DNA of 64,000 nt, taken from Candidatus Mycobacterium wuenschmannii (lineage in GTDB: Bacteria; Actinomycetota; Actinomycetes; Mycobacteriales; Mycobacteriaceae). Location of the stretch: positions 1,922,001 through 1,986,000 of the forward strand of contig NZ_CP126981.1 in the NCBI RefSeq assembly GCF_030252325.1, in the 5' to 3' direction. The stretch's first letter is position 1. Every line of letters begins with the position of its first letter. The notes under the pieces were generated by a model. That model saw only the letters and a list, made by a program, of their open reading frames with translations. It had not been told where the DNA came from and ran no database searches. A program made the translations under genes and the position numbers. This document shows positions 52,428-61,213 of the stretch, one piece after another.

Positions 52428-53615
52428 TCAAACCTTCTTCGGCGCCGAGTAATTGGGCTTACCCAAGCCGAGCACGTACTGCGCGATCATGTTGCGGAAC
52501 ACCTCGAGGGTGCCGCCGTAGATGCCGACCAGCGGGGCGAAGCGGTAGACATATTCCGATGCCCCGTCGTCGGCGGCACCGTCGGTGCCCAGCGGCAGTG
52601 TCGACGCGGAGCCGAGCAGATCCATCAACTCCGGTGAGACATCCCGCATGGTCTGCGCGATGGCCACCCGGCCGAAGATGCTCGGCGCGCTGAGCGCCGC
52701 CTCGATCCGGGCCGTGCTGCGGCCCAGCCGGTACGCCACCGAATCGTCGTCAACCAGCCTGTGCCCGTTGTGGTCTCGCTCTCCGGCCGTCGCGGCGGTG
52801 CGATCGAGCGCATGCGTCATGAAGCTGGCCTGGTGCATCATGATCGATACGTCCTGCAGCCCGTCGGGCGCCGCGGCGACGGCACCGTGCTCGGTATTGA
52901 GCGGCTCACGAAGCACCGTCCATCCCGCGTTCACGTCACCGAGCCGGTACTTGTCGTCGACCCGGACGTCGCTGTAGTACACGATGTTGGTGCGGTCGCC
53001 GTCGACGGTGCGGATGCCTTGTATCTCGATGCCCGGCGAATCCAGCGGTACCAGAAACATGGTCAGGCTCTTGTGTTTTGGAGCCTCCGGGTCGGTGTTG
53101 GTGATCAGGAACACGTACTGGCACTTGTGTGCGCCGGTGGTGAACATCTTGGAACCGTTGACGACCCAGCCGTCCCCGTCGCGGACGGCACGAGTCTTGC
53201 AGGTCGCGATGTCGGAACCGCCCTCGGGCTCGGTGTAGCCGAGACACAGCCGTACCTCGCCGCTGAATACCTTGGGCATGACCTCGGCCTGCAACTCCGG
53301 CGAGCCGAATTTCGCCACTGAGTGGGCCACCATCGCGGTGGTCCCCCACGTCACCCAGGGAACGTGGGCACGACGCTTCTCCAGTTCCCAGATGCGCCGC
53401 CGTACCCGGGAAAAGCCACCGTCGGCAGCGCCTTTCCATTCGCCTTCCAGATAGCCCTCGGCACCCAGAGCCAGGTGAACGCCCTCGTCGAAGTTGTCAC
53501 CAGTCTCCCGATCGCGACGCCTGACCTCGTCGGTCACGTGTGTCGTCAGGAAGTCGCGCGCCTGGTTACGGAAGTCTTGATCGCCGTCGACAAGGGCGAC
53601 TCGTGAGAAATCCAT
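52428..53615 (-). CDS. Acyl-CoA dehydrogenase (FadE type)
   Basis: A 395-residue acyl-CoA dehydrogenase. The flavin/substrate segments LGYTEPEGGSDIATCKTRAV and GSKMFTTGAH and the C-terminal IYGGTLEVFRNMIAQYVLGL are typical. It is the last gene of a six-gene minus-strand operon and follows the second FadE gene by 15 bases, again a FadE pair that suggests a heterotetramer. Substrate is probably a CoA ester of a ring- or side-chain fragment. Confidence 0.92.
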   Translation of the reverse strand: MDFSRVALVDGDQDFRNQARDFLTTHVTDEVRRRDRETGDNFDEGVHLALGAEGYLEGEWKGAADGGFSRVRRRIWELEKRRAHVPWVTWGTTAMVAHSVAKFGSPELQAEVMPKVFSGEVRLCLGYTEPEGGSDIATCKTRAVRDGDGWVVNGSKMFTTGAHKCQYVFLITNTDPEAPKHKSLTMFLVPLDSPGIEIQGIRTVDGDRTNIVYYSDVRVDDKYRLGDVNAGWTVLREPLNTEHGAVAAAPDGLQDVSIMMHQASFMTHALDRTAATAGERDHNGHRLVDDDSVAYRLGRSTARIEAALSAPSIFGRVAIAQTMRDVSPELMDLLGSASTLPLGTDGAADDGASEYVYRFAPLVGIYGGTLEVFRNMIAQYVLGLGKPNYSAPKKV

Positions 53616-53630
53616 CTATCCGTCCCTCCG

Positions 53631-54668
53631 TCAACGACTTTCGCGGGCTGCGACCAGCTCGCCGACATACTTTGCGCTGGTGCCGGGGTCGCCACCGGCC
53701 AGCGCCCAGCCGCGCGCCCGTACGAGATACGCCGTAGCCGCTGCCTCTGCGGAAACACCGAGACCGCCTTGCACGTGCACCGCCATGGTCGCGGCCTTCG
53801 ACGCTTCTTCGGCCATGAACACGAACGCGGCGGGAGCCAGTTCGGGCCGCTCGTCGGGCTCGTTGTCCAGGAACCACGCCGCGCGATGCGCCAGGTTGCG
53901 CCCGCCTTGGACGGTGATCGCGATGTTGGCCAGCGGATGGGAAATGCCCTGCAGGGTGGAGATCGGCACGCCCAACGTGTAACGGGTCTTGGCGAACTCG
54001 GCCGCGATGGTCATCGTTTCCTCGACGAGCCCCACCATCGCCGCAGCCATCAGCACACGCCACTCGTCCAGTGCGCGTTGGTATTCCGCTAGCGCTTCGG
54101 GACCGCTCGCCAGGACGGTACGGCTGTCCGCGGCCGCCGGGTCGACCCAGGCCATCGGGAGCCGACCGATGTTGTCCACCTTGGCCGGCCGGGTGCCGAA
54201 GCTGAGTCGTACCACGTCCTCGCCGTCGCGAACGACGATGTGATCGGCGATCGATCCGGTCGGGATGAGCCGCCGCCCGCTCACCTCGTCGTGCTGGGGG
54301 TCGAACGCCGCGAGTTGCCGGCCACTGACCACATCAGGCTCCGCCGCGCCGAGCCTGGCGAGTAGTCGCGCCGCACAGACATGGTCGACCCACGGCACCG
54401 GCGCCAACACGCGACCGACCTCCTCGGCCACCAGAGTCAGGTCCACGAGCGTCGCGCCGTCCCCCCCGACCTCGTCTGGCAACGCCATCGTCGTCGCGCC
54501 CATCCCGCACAACCGCTCCCAGAGGCTCTTGTCGAACCCGGATTCCTCTGCGGCGCGGACGGTCTCGATCGAGCAGTGCGTCGTGAAGAAGTCCTTGTAC
54601 GCAGCCTGCAGCGCCTGATGATCGTCGCTGAGGCTGTAGTCGAGTCTGCGGAGTTCGTAGCGATCCAT
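53631..54668 (-). CDS. Acyl-CoA dehydrogenase-like subunit (FadE type)
   Basis: A 345-residue acyl-CoA dehydrogenase-fold protein, start ATG 54668 (MDRYELRRLDYSL). N-terminal domain LCGMGATTMALPDEVGGDGATLVDLTLVAEEVGR and C-terminal AVHVQGGLGVSAEAAATAYLVRA are recognisable. The middle beta domain is short, typical of the smaller subunit in alpha2beta2 FadE enzymes. It starts 2 bases after the amidohydrolase stop. An apparent extension of the frame to 55091 is unsupported. Confidence 0.9.
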   Translation of the reverse strand: MDRYELRRLDYSLSDDHQALQAAYKDFFTTHCSIETVRAAEESGFDKSLWERLCGMGATTMALPDEVGGDGATLVDLTLVAEEVGRVLAPVPWVDHVCAARLLARLGAAEPDVVSGRQLAAFDPQHDEVSGRRLIPTGSIADHIVVRDGEDVVRLSFGTRPAKVDNIGRLPMAWVDPAAADSRTVLASGPEALAEYQRALDEWRVLMAAAMVGLVEETMTIAAEFAKTRYTLGVPISTLQGISHPLANIAITVQGGRNLAHRAAWFLDNEPDERPELAPAAFVFMAEEASKAATMAVHVQGGLGVSAEAAATAYLVRARGWALAGGDPGTSAKYVGELVAARESR

Positions 54669-54670
54669 GA

Positions 54671-55501
54671 TCAGTGCTCCTCGTGGCTTTCGAAAAAGAA
54701 ATCCTGGGCGTTGTTGTGGAGGTAGTTCTCCAGGACGTCGGCGGGCAGATCCAGCGCCTGCGCTTCCGGGACGACGCGGTGCATCTTGAGCACCGGCCAG
54801 TCCGAGGCGTAGATCACCTTCCCGGCGCCACGGGTGCGCATGAAGTGCAGCAGGCTCTCCGGCAGGCGTTTCGGCGACCAGGCCGACGTCATCAATCGCA
54901 CGTTCTCGTACTTGATCAGCAAGCGAATTGCGATCTCCCACCAGGGATCCGCGCCGTGAATCATGCACAGCTTCAGTTCGGGAAACCGCACGCAGACTCG
55001 GTCGAGATGGATCGGGTTCTGCACTTCGCCGGGGATCGGCGGCCCGGGTATGCCGGTGTTGACGCACAGCGGCAAACCGAGTTCGGCGCACTTGGTGTAC
55101 AGCGGGTAATAGACCGCGTCGCTCGGTGGGTACATTCCGTCGCCCCAGAAACTCGGTCCGACAACGGCATACGCGACAGGCAGATCGTTGACCACCGCGC
55201 TGAGTTCACGCAACGACGGCATCGGCCGCAACAGATTGACCCCGCCCATCGCCAGAGCGAATCGATCCGGCTTGGCCTCGACGAACTTTCGCGCGGTCAC
55301 CGAAGGCTCGGCCAGGTTGTCCATCAGCACGGCCTTGCGCACGCCGTGGGAGTCCATCTCGTCGAGGAGCGCAGACATATCGACTGGCGCAAACATCGAG
55401 TCGGGACCCTTGAAGTAATCGTCGCGGACCTTGACCATCCACGTGGGTTGCGTCTCGGTCTCGCCGAAATGCACGTTGATGAGACAGTCGATCACGTTCA
55501 T
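54671..55501 (-). CDS. Amidohydrolase-2 family protein, short form
   Basis: A 276-residue TIM-barrel protein, start ATG 55501 (MNVIDCLINVHFGE), overlapping the ligase stop by ATGA. The late barrel Asp is present in VIYASDWPVLKMH. Barrel His in CMIHGADPWWEIA. It is about 100 residues shorter than the other amidohydrolases of the window. A decarboxylase or hydrolase role on a CoA- or ring-derived acid is possible. Confidence 0.82.
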   Translation of the reverse strand: MNVIDCLINVHFGETETQPTWMVKVRDDYFKGPDSMFAPVDMSALLDEMDSHGVRKAVLMDNLAEPSVTARKFVEAKPDRFALAMGGVNLLRPMPSLRELSAVVNDLPVAYAVVGPSFWGDGMYPPSDAVYYPLYTKCAELGLPLCVNTGIPGPPIPGEVQNPIHLDRVCVRFPELKLCMIHGADPWWEIAIRLLIKYENVRLMTSAWSPKRLPESLLHFMRTRGAGKVIYASDWPVLKMHRVVPEAQALDLPADVLENYLHNNAQDFFFESHEEH

Positions 55502-57117
55502 GTCGACATCGGTGCTTTCTCTGTCGCTTGCCTTTTCGCCCACCGGTAGTCGGCCTTGCCGTTGCCGAGGCGCTGGACCTTGTCCACACCGATGAATTCC
55601 TTGGGCACCTTGAACTTGGCAAGCTGCGCGGCGCAGTACTCGGCCAACGAATCCGGCACCGCGCTCCCCCGCGGCTGGATCACGGCGACGATCTCCTGGC
55701 CCCACCGATCGCTCGGTCGGCCAACCACCAAGGCGTCGGCGATGTCCGGATGCGCCCGCAGCACTTCCTCGACTTCCTCGACGAAGACCTTCTCGCCGCC
55801 GGTGTTGACAATCAAAGAGTCGCGGCCGTACAGACGCAGTGTCCCATCCACCGCGAGCGCGGCGCGGTCGCCCGAGATCACCACCCGCTTACCGTCGACG
55901 ACCGGGAAGGTCTTACGGGTGGCATCGGGATCATTGAAGTAGCCCAACGGAATACGGCCCTCGCGGGCGGCCCAACCCACCTCGTCATCCCCGGGGGCGA
56001 GGAAGTGGGTGTAGTCCTGCGACAGCACGAGGCCGCCCTCGCGCAGGGTGAAGGTGTCGGTGCGGGTGTCGCGGCGACTGTGCCCGAATCCCATGTTCCC
56101 GGTCTCGGACGATCCGTAGCCGTTGATCAGAGTGAGCTGCGGCAACAGCTCTAGAAGCGCTTCCTGATGCTTGAGATTCGTTGCGGCGCCGCCGGTGCCG
56201 ATCGCCCCCAGGGTGGACAGCTCGTAGCCGCCGCGCCGCAACTCGTCGACCAGCGGCGCCGCATACGCATCCCCGACCATCGTCATCATGGCGACCTTCT
56301 CACGCTCGGCGGTCCGCCACACCAGCCGTGGGTCGAGTTTCTTGCTGGTGTCGTAGAGCACCACGCTCAGGCCCGCCATGATCGCCGAGAATGCGGTCCA
56401 CATGCCCGCGGCGTGCATGAGTGGCGACACCGCGAACCATGGTGGCCCGCCGTTACGGCTGACTTTGTCGCGGATGTCCTGCGCGGACGCGTGATCGGCG
56501 CCCACCATCGACGAGACGTAGATGTCGGATTGCCGCCACAGCACACCCTTGGGCCGGCCGGTGGTGCCGCCGGTGCAGATCATCAGCAGGTCGTCGGGCG
56601 AACAGGCGATGTCCTGGTCGGTGTCTCCCTGCGCAAGGGCGTCGTCCAGCGACACCGCGCCGGGCAGATCGGTTGCCGCGCTGCCGTCGTCGACCGACAA
56701 CAGTAGATCGGCGCTCTCCGGCGGCAATACGTCGGCGAACTTGGCGCCGAGCGATTTGTGATAGATCACCGCGCGCGGCCGGACGTAATCGAGTAGTTCC
56801 TGAACTTCGCGCGGCGTGTAGTGGTAGTTGACGTTCACCGGGACGGTCCGGCCCTTCAGGCATCCGATGACCATGTCGGCGTAGAGGTCGTTGTGCATGA
56901 GCAGCGCGACGCGGTCCTGGCCACACTCCCAGTTCTGCAGCGACGCGCGTTCCTGGTGGGCACCGAAACCCTTGCCGGACAGGTAGTTCGCCAGCCGCCG
57001 GGAACGATCGGCGGCTTCGGCAAACGTCCGGCGTCGCTCACCGCATACGGTCATCACCCGATCGGGGATGACTTCGGCGATGACGTCGAGAACCGCGCCT
57101 ATGGTCCACTCGCTCAT
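55498..57117 (-). CDS. Acyl-CoA synthetase (FadD type, AMP-binding)
   Basis: A 539-residue ligase. P-loop ICTGGTTGRPKGVLWR, A5 region INGYGSSETGNMG, A8 region ISGDRAALAVDG and LRLYGRDSLIVNTGGEKVF, and catalytic Lys in RLGNGKADY. Start ATG 57117 (MSEWTIGAVLDVIAEVIPDR). It resembles the ligase at 30669 throughout. Gap to the upstream amidohydrolase is 22 bases. It should activate a carboxylic acid formed in the pathway. Confidence 0.93.
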   Translation of the reverse strand: MSEWTIGAVLDVIAEVIPDRVMTVCGERRRTFAEAADRSRRLANYLSGKGFGAHQERASLQNWECGQDRVALLMHNDLYADMVIGCLKGRTVPVNVNYHYTPREVQELLDYVRPRAVIYHKSLGAKFADVLPPESADLLLSVDDGSAATDLPGAVSLDDALAQGDTDQDIACSPDDLLMICTGGTTGRPKGVLWRQSDIYVSSMVGADHASAQDIRDKVSRNGGPPWFAVSPLMHAAGMWTAFSAIMAGLSVVLYDTSKKLDPRLVWRTAEREKVAMMTMVGDAYAAPLVDELRRGGYELSTLGAIGTGGAATNLKHQEALLELLPQLTLINGYGSSETGNMGFGHSRRDTRTDTFTLREGGLVLSQDYTHFLAPGDDEVGWAAREGRIPLGYFNDPDATRKTFPVVDGKRVVISGDRAALAVDGTLRLYGRDSLIVNTGGEKVFVEEVEEVLRAHPDIADALVVGRPSDRWGQEIVAVIQPRGSAVPDSLAEYCAAQLAKFKVPKEFIGVDKVQRLGNGKADYRWAKRQATEKAPMST

Positions 57118-57139
57118 GGTGTCATGCGGCTCCGGGTGC

Positions 57140-58342
57140 TCACGCGGCTGAGCCGACCTTGACACCCAATAGGTCCAACGCGTTGTCGCGCATCACCTTT
57201 CGGATATCTGAATCGCTGAAGCCGACGAGTTCATCGGTGAACGACACCGGATCCTCCAACCCCTCGCCGTGCGGCCAGTCCGATCCGAACAGGATCTTCT
57301 CGACACCGATCACTTCGGCCAGTTCGGGCAGATCGTCCTCGTAATACGGCGCGACCCAGACATTGGTGCGCAACTGTTCGACGGGGTCCACCGGGAACAG
57401 CTTCGGATGATTGTTCGCGACCTTCTTCAGTCGCTTGATGAGGCGATGCACGAAGTAAGACCCGTTCTCGATGCTGACGGCCTTGAGTGTGGGATGGCGG
57501 GTGAACACCCCGTGGGCGATCATCGAGGCCATCGTGTCGTGGATCGCGCGGTCGTCGACCAGGATCTGGTCCAACGGGTTCGAGCCGCCGAACGCTTCGA
57601 AAGTCGATTTGCCGCCCCACATTCCGGCGATCTGGAGGTATCCCGAGTCGCTGAGGTGGAAGCCGACCGGAACACCGGCCTCGGCCAGCGCGGCCCAGAC
57701 CGGGTCGTGCGCCGGATCGCCGAGCGAACGCGGCCGGACGACGCCGGGCACCGGCGCCGGACGCACCAGGACCAACTTCGCGCCGCGACTCAGGACGTGC
57801 TGCACTTCGTCGACGGCCCCCGCAGGATCGGCGAGCGAAATGATCGGAGCGGCGATGACCCGGTGGTCGGGTCGGTCGAAGCCCCAGTCCTCGTCGAGCC
57901 AGAGGTTGAAGGCGTGCACCGAGGCCATCGTCGCCTCGACGTCGTGCTTGAGTGCCTCCTCGACTCCGCACGCGAAGGTCGGCAGCATGAAGACGGTTTC
58001 GATGCCTTGGCTGTCCATCACCGTGATGCGGGCGTCCCGCTGCTGGTATTCCGGATGCTGTTCGAGCCGTTCGACTTTCATCAGCGAGGCCGGGTCCACG
58101 CCGTCGGGAATCTCGCCACGGAAGAGTAGGTCCAGGCAGCCGGGGACGATGATCGGGTCGAACGTCGGGTTCGGAATGAAACGGTTGACCCGGTCACCGA
58201 TGACGGCCTGGGAGTGCTTGCCGTCCTGGAGGATCTGCACCCCACGTCGGCGGAATTTCCTGTCCAGATGCCGGGTGAACGCGTCGAGTGGTTCGTAGTA
58301 GTGGTTGTCGACGTCGATCGCCTTATAGTCCAAGCTGGCCAT
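57140..58342 (-). CDS. Amidohydrolase-2 family protein
   Basis: A 400-residue metal-dependent TIM-barrel protein starting MASLDYKAIDVDNHYYEP, where D-V-D-N-H supplies N-terminal metal ligands. It has VGFHLSDSGYL and the late Asp in ILFGSDWPHGEGL. Residues and length match the full-size amidohydrolases of the 11593 operon. Its ATG lies inside the last 20 bases of the upstream crotonase gene, so translation is coupled. Reaction is unknown. Confidence 0.87.
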   Translation of the reverse strand: MASLDYKAIDVDNHYYEPLDAFTRHLDRKFRRRGVQILQDGKHSQAVIGDRVNRFIPNPTFDPIIVPGCLDLLFRGEIPDGVDPASLMKVERLEQHPEYQQRDARITVMDSQGIETVFMLPTFACGVEEALKHDVEATMASVHAFNLWLDEDWGFDRPDHRVIAAPIISLADPAGAVDEVQHVLSRGAKLVLVRPAPVPGVVRPRSLGDPAHDPVWAALAEAGVPVGFHLSDSGYLQIAGMWGGKSTFEAFGGSNPLDQILVDDRAIHDTMASMIAHGVFTRHPTLKAVSIENGSYFVHRLIKRLKKVANNHPKLFPVDPVEQLRTNVWVAPYYEDDLPELAEVIGVEKILFGSDWPHGEGLEDPVSFTDELVGFSDSDIRKVMRDNALDLLGVKVGSAA

Positions 58343-59213
58343 CGTGATCCTTTCCGCTGCCGCACGTTTCGTCGGATGCGCGTAGCCCCGGAAAACTGGG
58401 CGCGCGCTTTTCCAGGAAGCTGGTGATGCCCTCGATGAGGTCGGGACGCTTCAGCGACTGCTGTAGCAAGACCTCGGAGCGCGAATTGGCGTCGGCCACC
58501 TCGCGCATCGCGTCACCGTAGGCCTGCCGCTTGATGACGGCCATTGAAGCGGGAGAACAGTTTTGGGCCATGTCGTCGGCGTAGGCCAGCGTGCGTTCCA
58601 TGAGCTGCTCGGGTGGAACGACCTCTTTGACGAGTCCGAGCTGTGCCGCCTCGTCGGCGAGAAACGTCCGGCCGCTGAGCAGCAGGTCGAGCGCGACGCC
58701 CCAGCCGGTCAATCTCGGCAGGATCCACGAGATGCCGTATTCGGCGATCAGCCCGCGGCGGGCGAACGAGGCAGCGAACTTCGCGCCGGCCGCCGCGAAC
58801 CGGATGTCGCACATCAGCGCCTGGGTGAGCCCGATGCCGACGCACGATCCGTTGATCGCGGCGATGATCGGCTTCGACAACGTGGTCAGGTGGTAGGGCT
58901 GGCGATCCCCGATCAGGCTGGCCAATTTGCTTTCGTCGGTCTTCTCGAGCGACTGCGCAAAGTCTCCCGTGGCGCCCAACTGCGCTCCGGCGCAGAATGC
59001 CCGGCCGCGTCCGGTCAGCACGATCACCCGGACGTCCGGGTCTTCCTCGGCGCGGTCCAGTCCGGCGTAGAAGGCTGACGCGATGTCGCCGCCCCACGTG
59101 TTGAGGCGATCGGGTCGATTGAGCGTCAGCACCGCGACGCCGGTCGGCGTGACCTCGTAGACCACCGCCGCGTCCTGACCGGGGTCGGCGATGCGGTCTT
59201 CGGTGGTGCTCAT
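58323..59213 (-). CDS. Enoyl-CoA hydratase/isomerase (crotonase) family protein
   Basis: A 296-residue crotonase, start ATG 59213 after GGAGG. Oxyanion segments GRGRAFCAGAQLG and AAINGSCVGIGLTQALMCD, and the catalytic-loop region with LIAEYGISWILPRLTG, are visible. The Glu in AEYG is placed like the catalytic Glu of many crotonases. It is the first gene of the six-gene minus operon. Dyad site G is 52 bases upstream. Confidence 0.92.
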   Translation of the reverse strand: MSTTEDRIADPGQDAAVVYEVTPTGVAVLTLNRPDRLNTWGGDIASAFYAGLDRAEEDPDVRVIVLTGRGRAFCAGAQLGATGDFAQSLEKTDESKLASLIGDRQPYHLTTLSKPIIAAINGSCVGIGLTQALMCDIRFAAAGAKFAASFARRGLIAEYGISWILPRLTGWGVALDLLLSGRTFLADEAAQLGLVKEVVPPEQLMERTLAYADDMAQNCSPASMAVIKRQAYGDAMREVADANSRSEVLLQQSLKRPDLIEGITSFLEKRAPSFPGLRASDETCGSGKDHDGQLGL

Positions 59214-59264
59214 CAACCGTCCTCCCCTGAGTTCAGGCGGCAATTTCGCGGAAGTTTGTATCCA

Positions 59265-59283
59265 TACTGTATACCTATCAGTA
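59265..59283. promoter_or_regulatory. 19-bp dyad, site G
   Basis: TACTGTATACCTATCAGTA matches 11 of 14 fixed consensus positions. It lies 52 bases upstream of the crotonase start (59213), placing the six-gene CoA operon under the motif. Confidence 0.6.
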
Positions 59284-59476
59284 TGGCGTTCCGCAACAAC
59301 CGACGGCGCTGGTTCGGCGGCTTGCATGCAGCCTGATTTCGGCCTTGCGCAAGGCGTCACGCCGGGGCCGGTGCGCCGCACGAAAACGTTTGTCGCTGGG
59401 CTTATTTGGAGTCATATGCGGGTATCGCGCGGGCGGTCGTCCGATGTTCGCCCGGCGCCGTACGTATCAGAAACCC

Positions 59477-59495
59477 TACGATAGCGATTACAGTA
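59477..59495. promoter_or_regulatory. 19-bp dyad, site H (TetR autoregulation candidate)
   Basis: TACGATAGCGATTACAGTA matches 12 of 14 fixed positions, with a perfect right arm. It ends 29 bases before the TetR GTG start, a typical place for autorepression. Confidence 0.6.
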
Positions 59496-59524
59496 GTCAG
59501 CTGAAGGTGAGGGAGGTGCCCGCA

Positions 59525-60304
59525 GTGGCCAAGCAAGCAACCGCCGAGAAACGGCAGCGACGCGAACGCGGGTCGATCAATCCCGACGACATCATCAGCG
59601 GCGCGTTCGAACTCGCGGAGCAGGTGTCGATCGACAATCTGAGCATGCCACTGCTCGGCAAGCACCTGGGTGTCGGCGTCACCAGCATCTACTGGTACTT
59701 CCGCAAGAAGGATGATCTCCTCAACGCGATGACCGATCGCGCGTTGCGCAAGTACGTGTTCTCCACTCCCTATGTCGAGTCCAACGACTGGCGCGAAACA
59801 CTGCGCAACCATGCCCGTTCGATGCGGAAAACGTTCATGGGCAACCCGATTCTGTGCGATCTGATTCTGATCAGGTCCGCCCTGAGCCCGCGGGCGGCCA
59901 AACTCGGCGTGCAGGAAATCGAGAAGGCGATATCAGGTCTCGTCGACGCGGGGCTGTCGCCGGCGGAGGCATTCGACACCTACTCCGCGATCTCGGTGCA
60001 CGTTCGGGGGTCGGTGGTGCTGCACCGTCTGCATGAGAAGAACGAGACGACCGAGAACGGCGGGCGCACATTCGAAGACGCGATGGTGATCGACCCGGAG
60101 GTGGCGCCGTTGCTCGCGCAGATGACCGGTAAGGGGCACCACATCGGCGCGCCCGACGACAACAACTTCGAATACGGCTTGGACTGCATCCTCGATCACG
60201 CCACCCGGTTGATCGAGCAGGGCGCGAAGTCGACTGCCCGGCAACGTAAGTCGACGCCCCGCAAGGCCTCCCCCGCCGGCCGTAGCAAGACCGCTCGCCG
60301 CTGA
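59525..60304 (+). CDS. TetR-family transcriptional regulator
   Basis: A 259-residue TetR protein. GTG 59525 follows GGGAGGT at normal spacing. The N-terminal helix-turn-helix is DIISGAFELAEQVSIDNLSMPLLGKHLGVGVTSIYWYFRKKDDLLNAM, with the characteristic S-x-Y-W-Y-F-x-x-K. The C-terminal ligand domain spans about 75-235 and the tail is Lys/Arg/Ser-rich. It sits between two promoters carrying the 19-bp dyad and is flanked by the catabolic operons, so it is the best candidate repressor for all nine sites (inference). A CoA ester effector is plausible. Confidence 0.93.
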   Translation: MAKQATAEKRQRRERGSINPDDIISGAFELAEQVSIDNLSMPLLGKHLGVGVTSIYWYFRKKDDLLNAMTDRALRKYVFSTPYVESNDWRETLRNHARSMRKTFMGNPILCDLILIRSALSPRAAKLGVQEIEKAISGLVDAGLSPAEAFDTYSAISVHVRGSVVLHRLHEKNETTENGGRTFEDAMVIDPEVAPLLAQMTGKGHHIGAPDDNNFEYGLDCILDHATRLIEQGAKSTARQRKSTPRKASPAGRSKTARR

Positions 60305-60332
60305 GCCGGATCAGAGCTCGCCGGCGGCTCAG
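60301..60332. terminator. Possible hairpin between convergent TetR and crotonase genes
   Basis: CTGAGCCG (60301-60308) can pair with CGGCTCAG (60325-60332) around a 16-base loop. It overlaps both stop regions. Confidence 0.45.
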
Positions 60333-61213
60333 CTGTCAGGTGGCTCGGGCACGTGGAAGTGCTTGTCGCGCAACCGGAATGCCTCTTTGGTGCCGTGCTG
60401 TGCGCGCGTCTTGACGAAGTTGAACTCGTCCGGCGCGAATTGCAGGTTGGTGCCGAATGCGTGGAAGAGGTAGCTCGCGACCTCTTCGCCCTGATAGGCC
60501 TGGCTCTGCTCGACGAGCCGGAATGCCTCCTTGGCAATGACGACACCATCGGCGGGCATCTTCGCCGCCTTCTCGGCCCAGTACCGCGCCCGCGCCCGGG
60601 CTTGCCCGGCATCGCACGTCTCGGTGAAGACGCCGAGATGTTCGACCGCTGCCGCCTCGATGATGTCGCCGGTCAGCAGCAGCCTTCTGGCGAGCACCGG
60701 ACCGAGCCGGTGAAAGAACATGTGCAGGCTGCCCAAGGCCGGACCGAGGAATCGAGTGGCCGGCATCCCGATTCTGGTGGTGCGCTCGATGACGGAAATG
60801 TCTGTCATCAAGGCGATCTCGAAGCCGCCACCCAGGGCATAGCCATCGATCTCGCCCACGGTCACCTTCGGGAAACCCATCAGGTTGTGGTAGAAGCCGA
60901 ATGATTTGCGATCCACGGTGAGCCGGCGTCGCTGGCTGGGGCGCTTCTTCTCCGGCCCCTTCGCGCCGCGTTCGCCGTACCAGCCGTAGGCGTTGTTCAT
61001 GTCGGCCCCGGTGCTGAACACCCCGTCCGCGCCGCGCAGCAGCACGACCGTGAGGTCGTCGTCGTCGGCGACCCGGTCGAGGCAGCGGGCCACCGCATCG
61101 CGCATGGCGGCATCGTAGGAGTTGCGCTGCTGCGGGTTGTTCAGCGTGATCGTCGCGATTCGCTTGTCCGGCTCGACCTCGAAGAGAACGCGGTCGTCGT
61201 CTGAGGCAATCAT
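60329..61213 (-). CDS. Enoyl-CoA hydratase/isomerase (crotonase) family protein
   Basis: A 294-residue crotonase. First oxyanion segment DGVFSTGADMNNAY, second EIDGYALGGGFEIALMTD. The helix insert GAKGPEKKRPSQRRRLTVDRK between them is very basic. C-terminal region HFHVPEPPDS is an extended tail. The ATG overlaps the stop of the GntR gene (ATGA). A polyfunctional or ring-related crotonase is possible, as in KSTD/ring-opening operons, but no specific reaction can be fixed. Confidence 0.9.
   Translation of the reverse strand: MIASDDDRVLFEVEPDKRIATITLNNPQQRNSYDAAMRDAVARCLDRVADDDDLTVVLLRGADGVFSTGADMNNAYGWYGERGAKGPEKKRPSQRRRLTVDRKSFGFYHNLMGFPKVTVGEIDGYALGGGFEIALMTDISVIERTTRIGMPATRFLGPALGSLHMFFHRLGPVLARRLLLTGDIIEAAAVEHLGVFTETCDAGQARARARYWAEKAAKMPADGVVIAKEAFRLVEQSQAYQGEEVASYLFHAFGTNLQFAPDEFNFVKTRAQHGTKEAFRLRDKHFHVPEPPDS

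Larger units (their letters stand above)
59214..59524. other. Divergent control region with two dyads
   Basis: This 311-base gap separates the crotonase-led operon (minus) from the TetR gene (plus). It holds two copies of the 19-bp dyad, sites G (59265-59283) and H (59477-59495), one near each start. Open frames crossing it lack similarity to known families. The TetR reading frame is open upstream, but starting there would place site H in coding sequence. Confidence 0.6.

Noticed and set aside
59345..59524. 60-residue N-terminal extension of the TetR protein
   Set aside because: No similarity to TetR N termini, no ribosome-binding site, and it would put dyad site H inside coding sequence; GTG 59525 has a good GGAGG.
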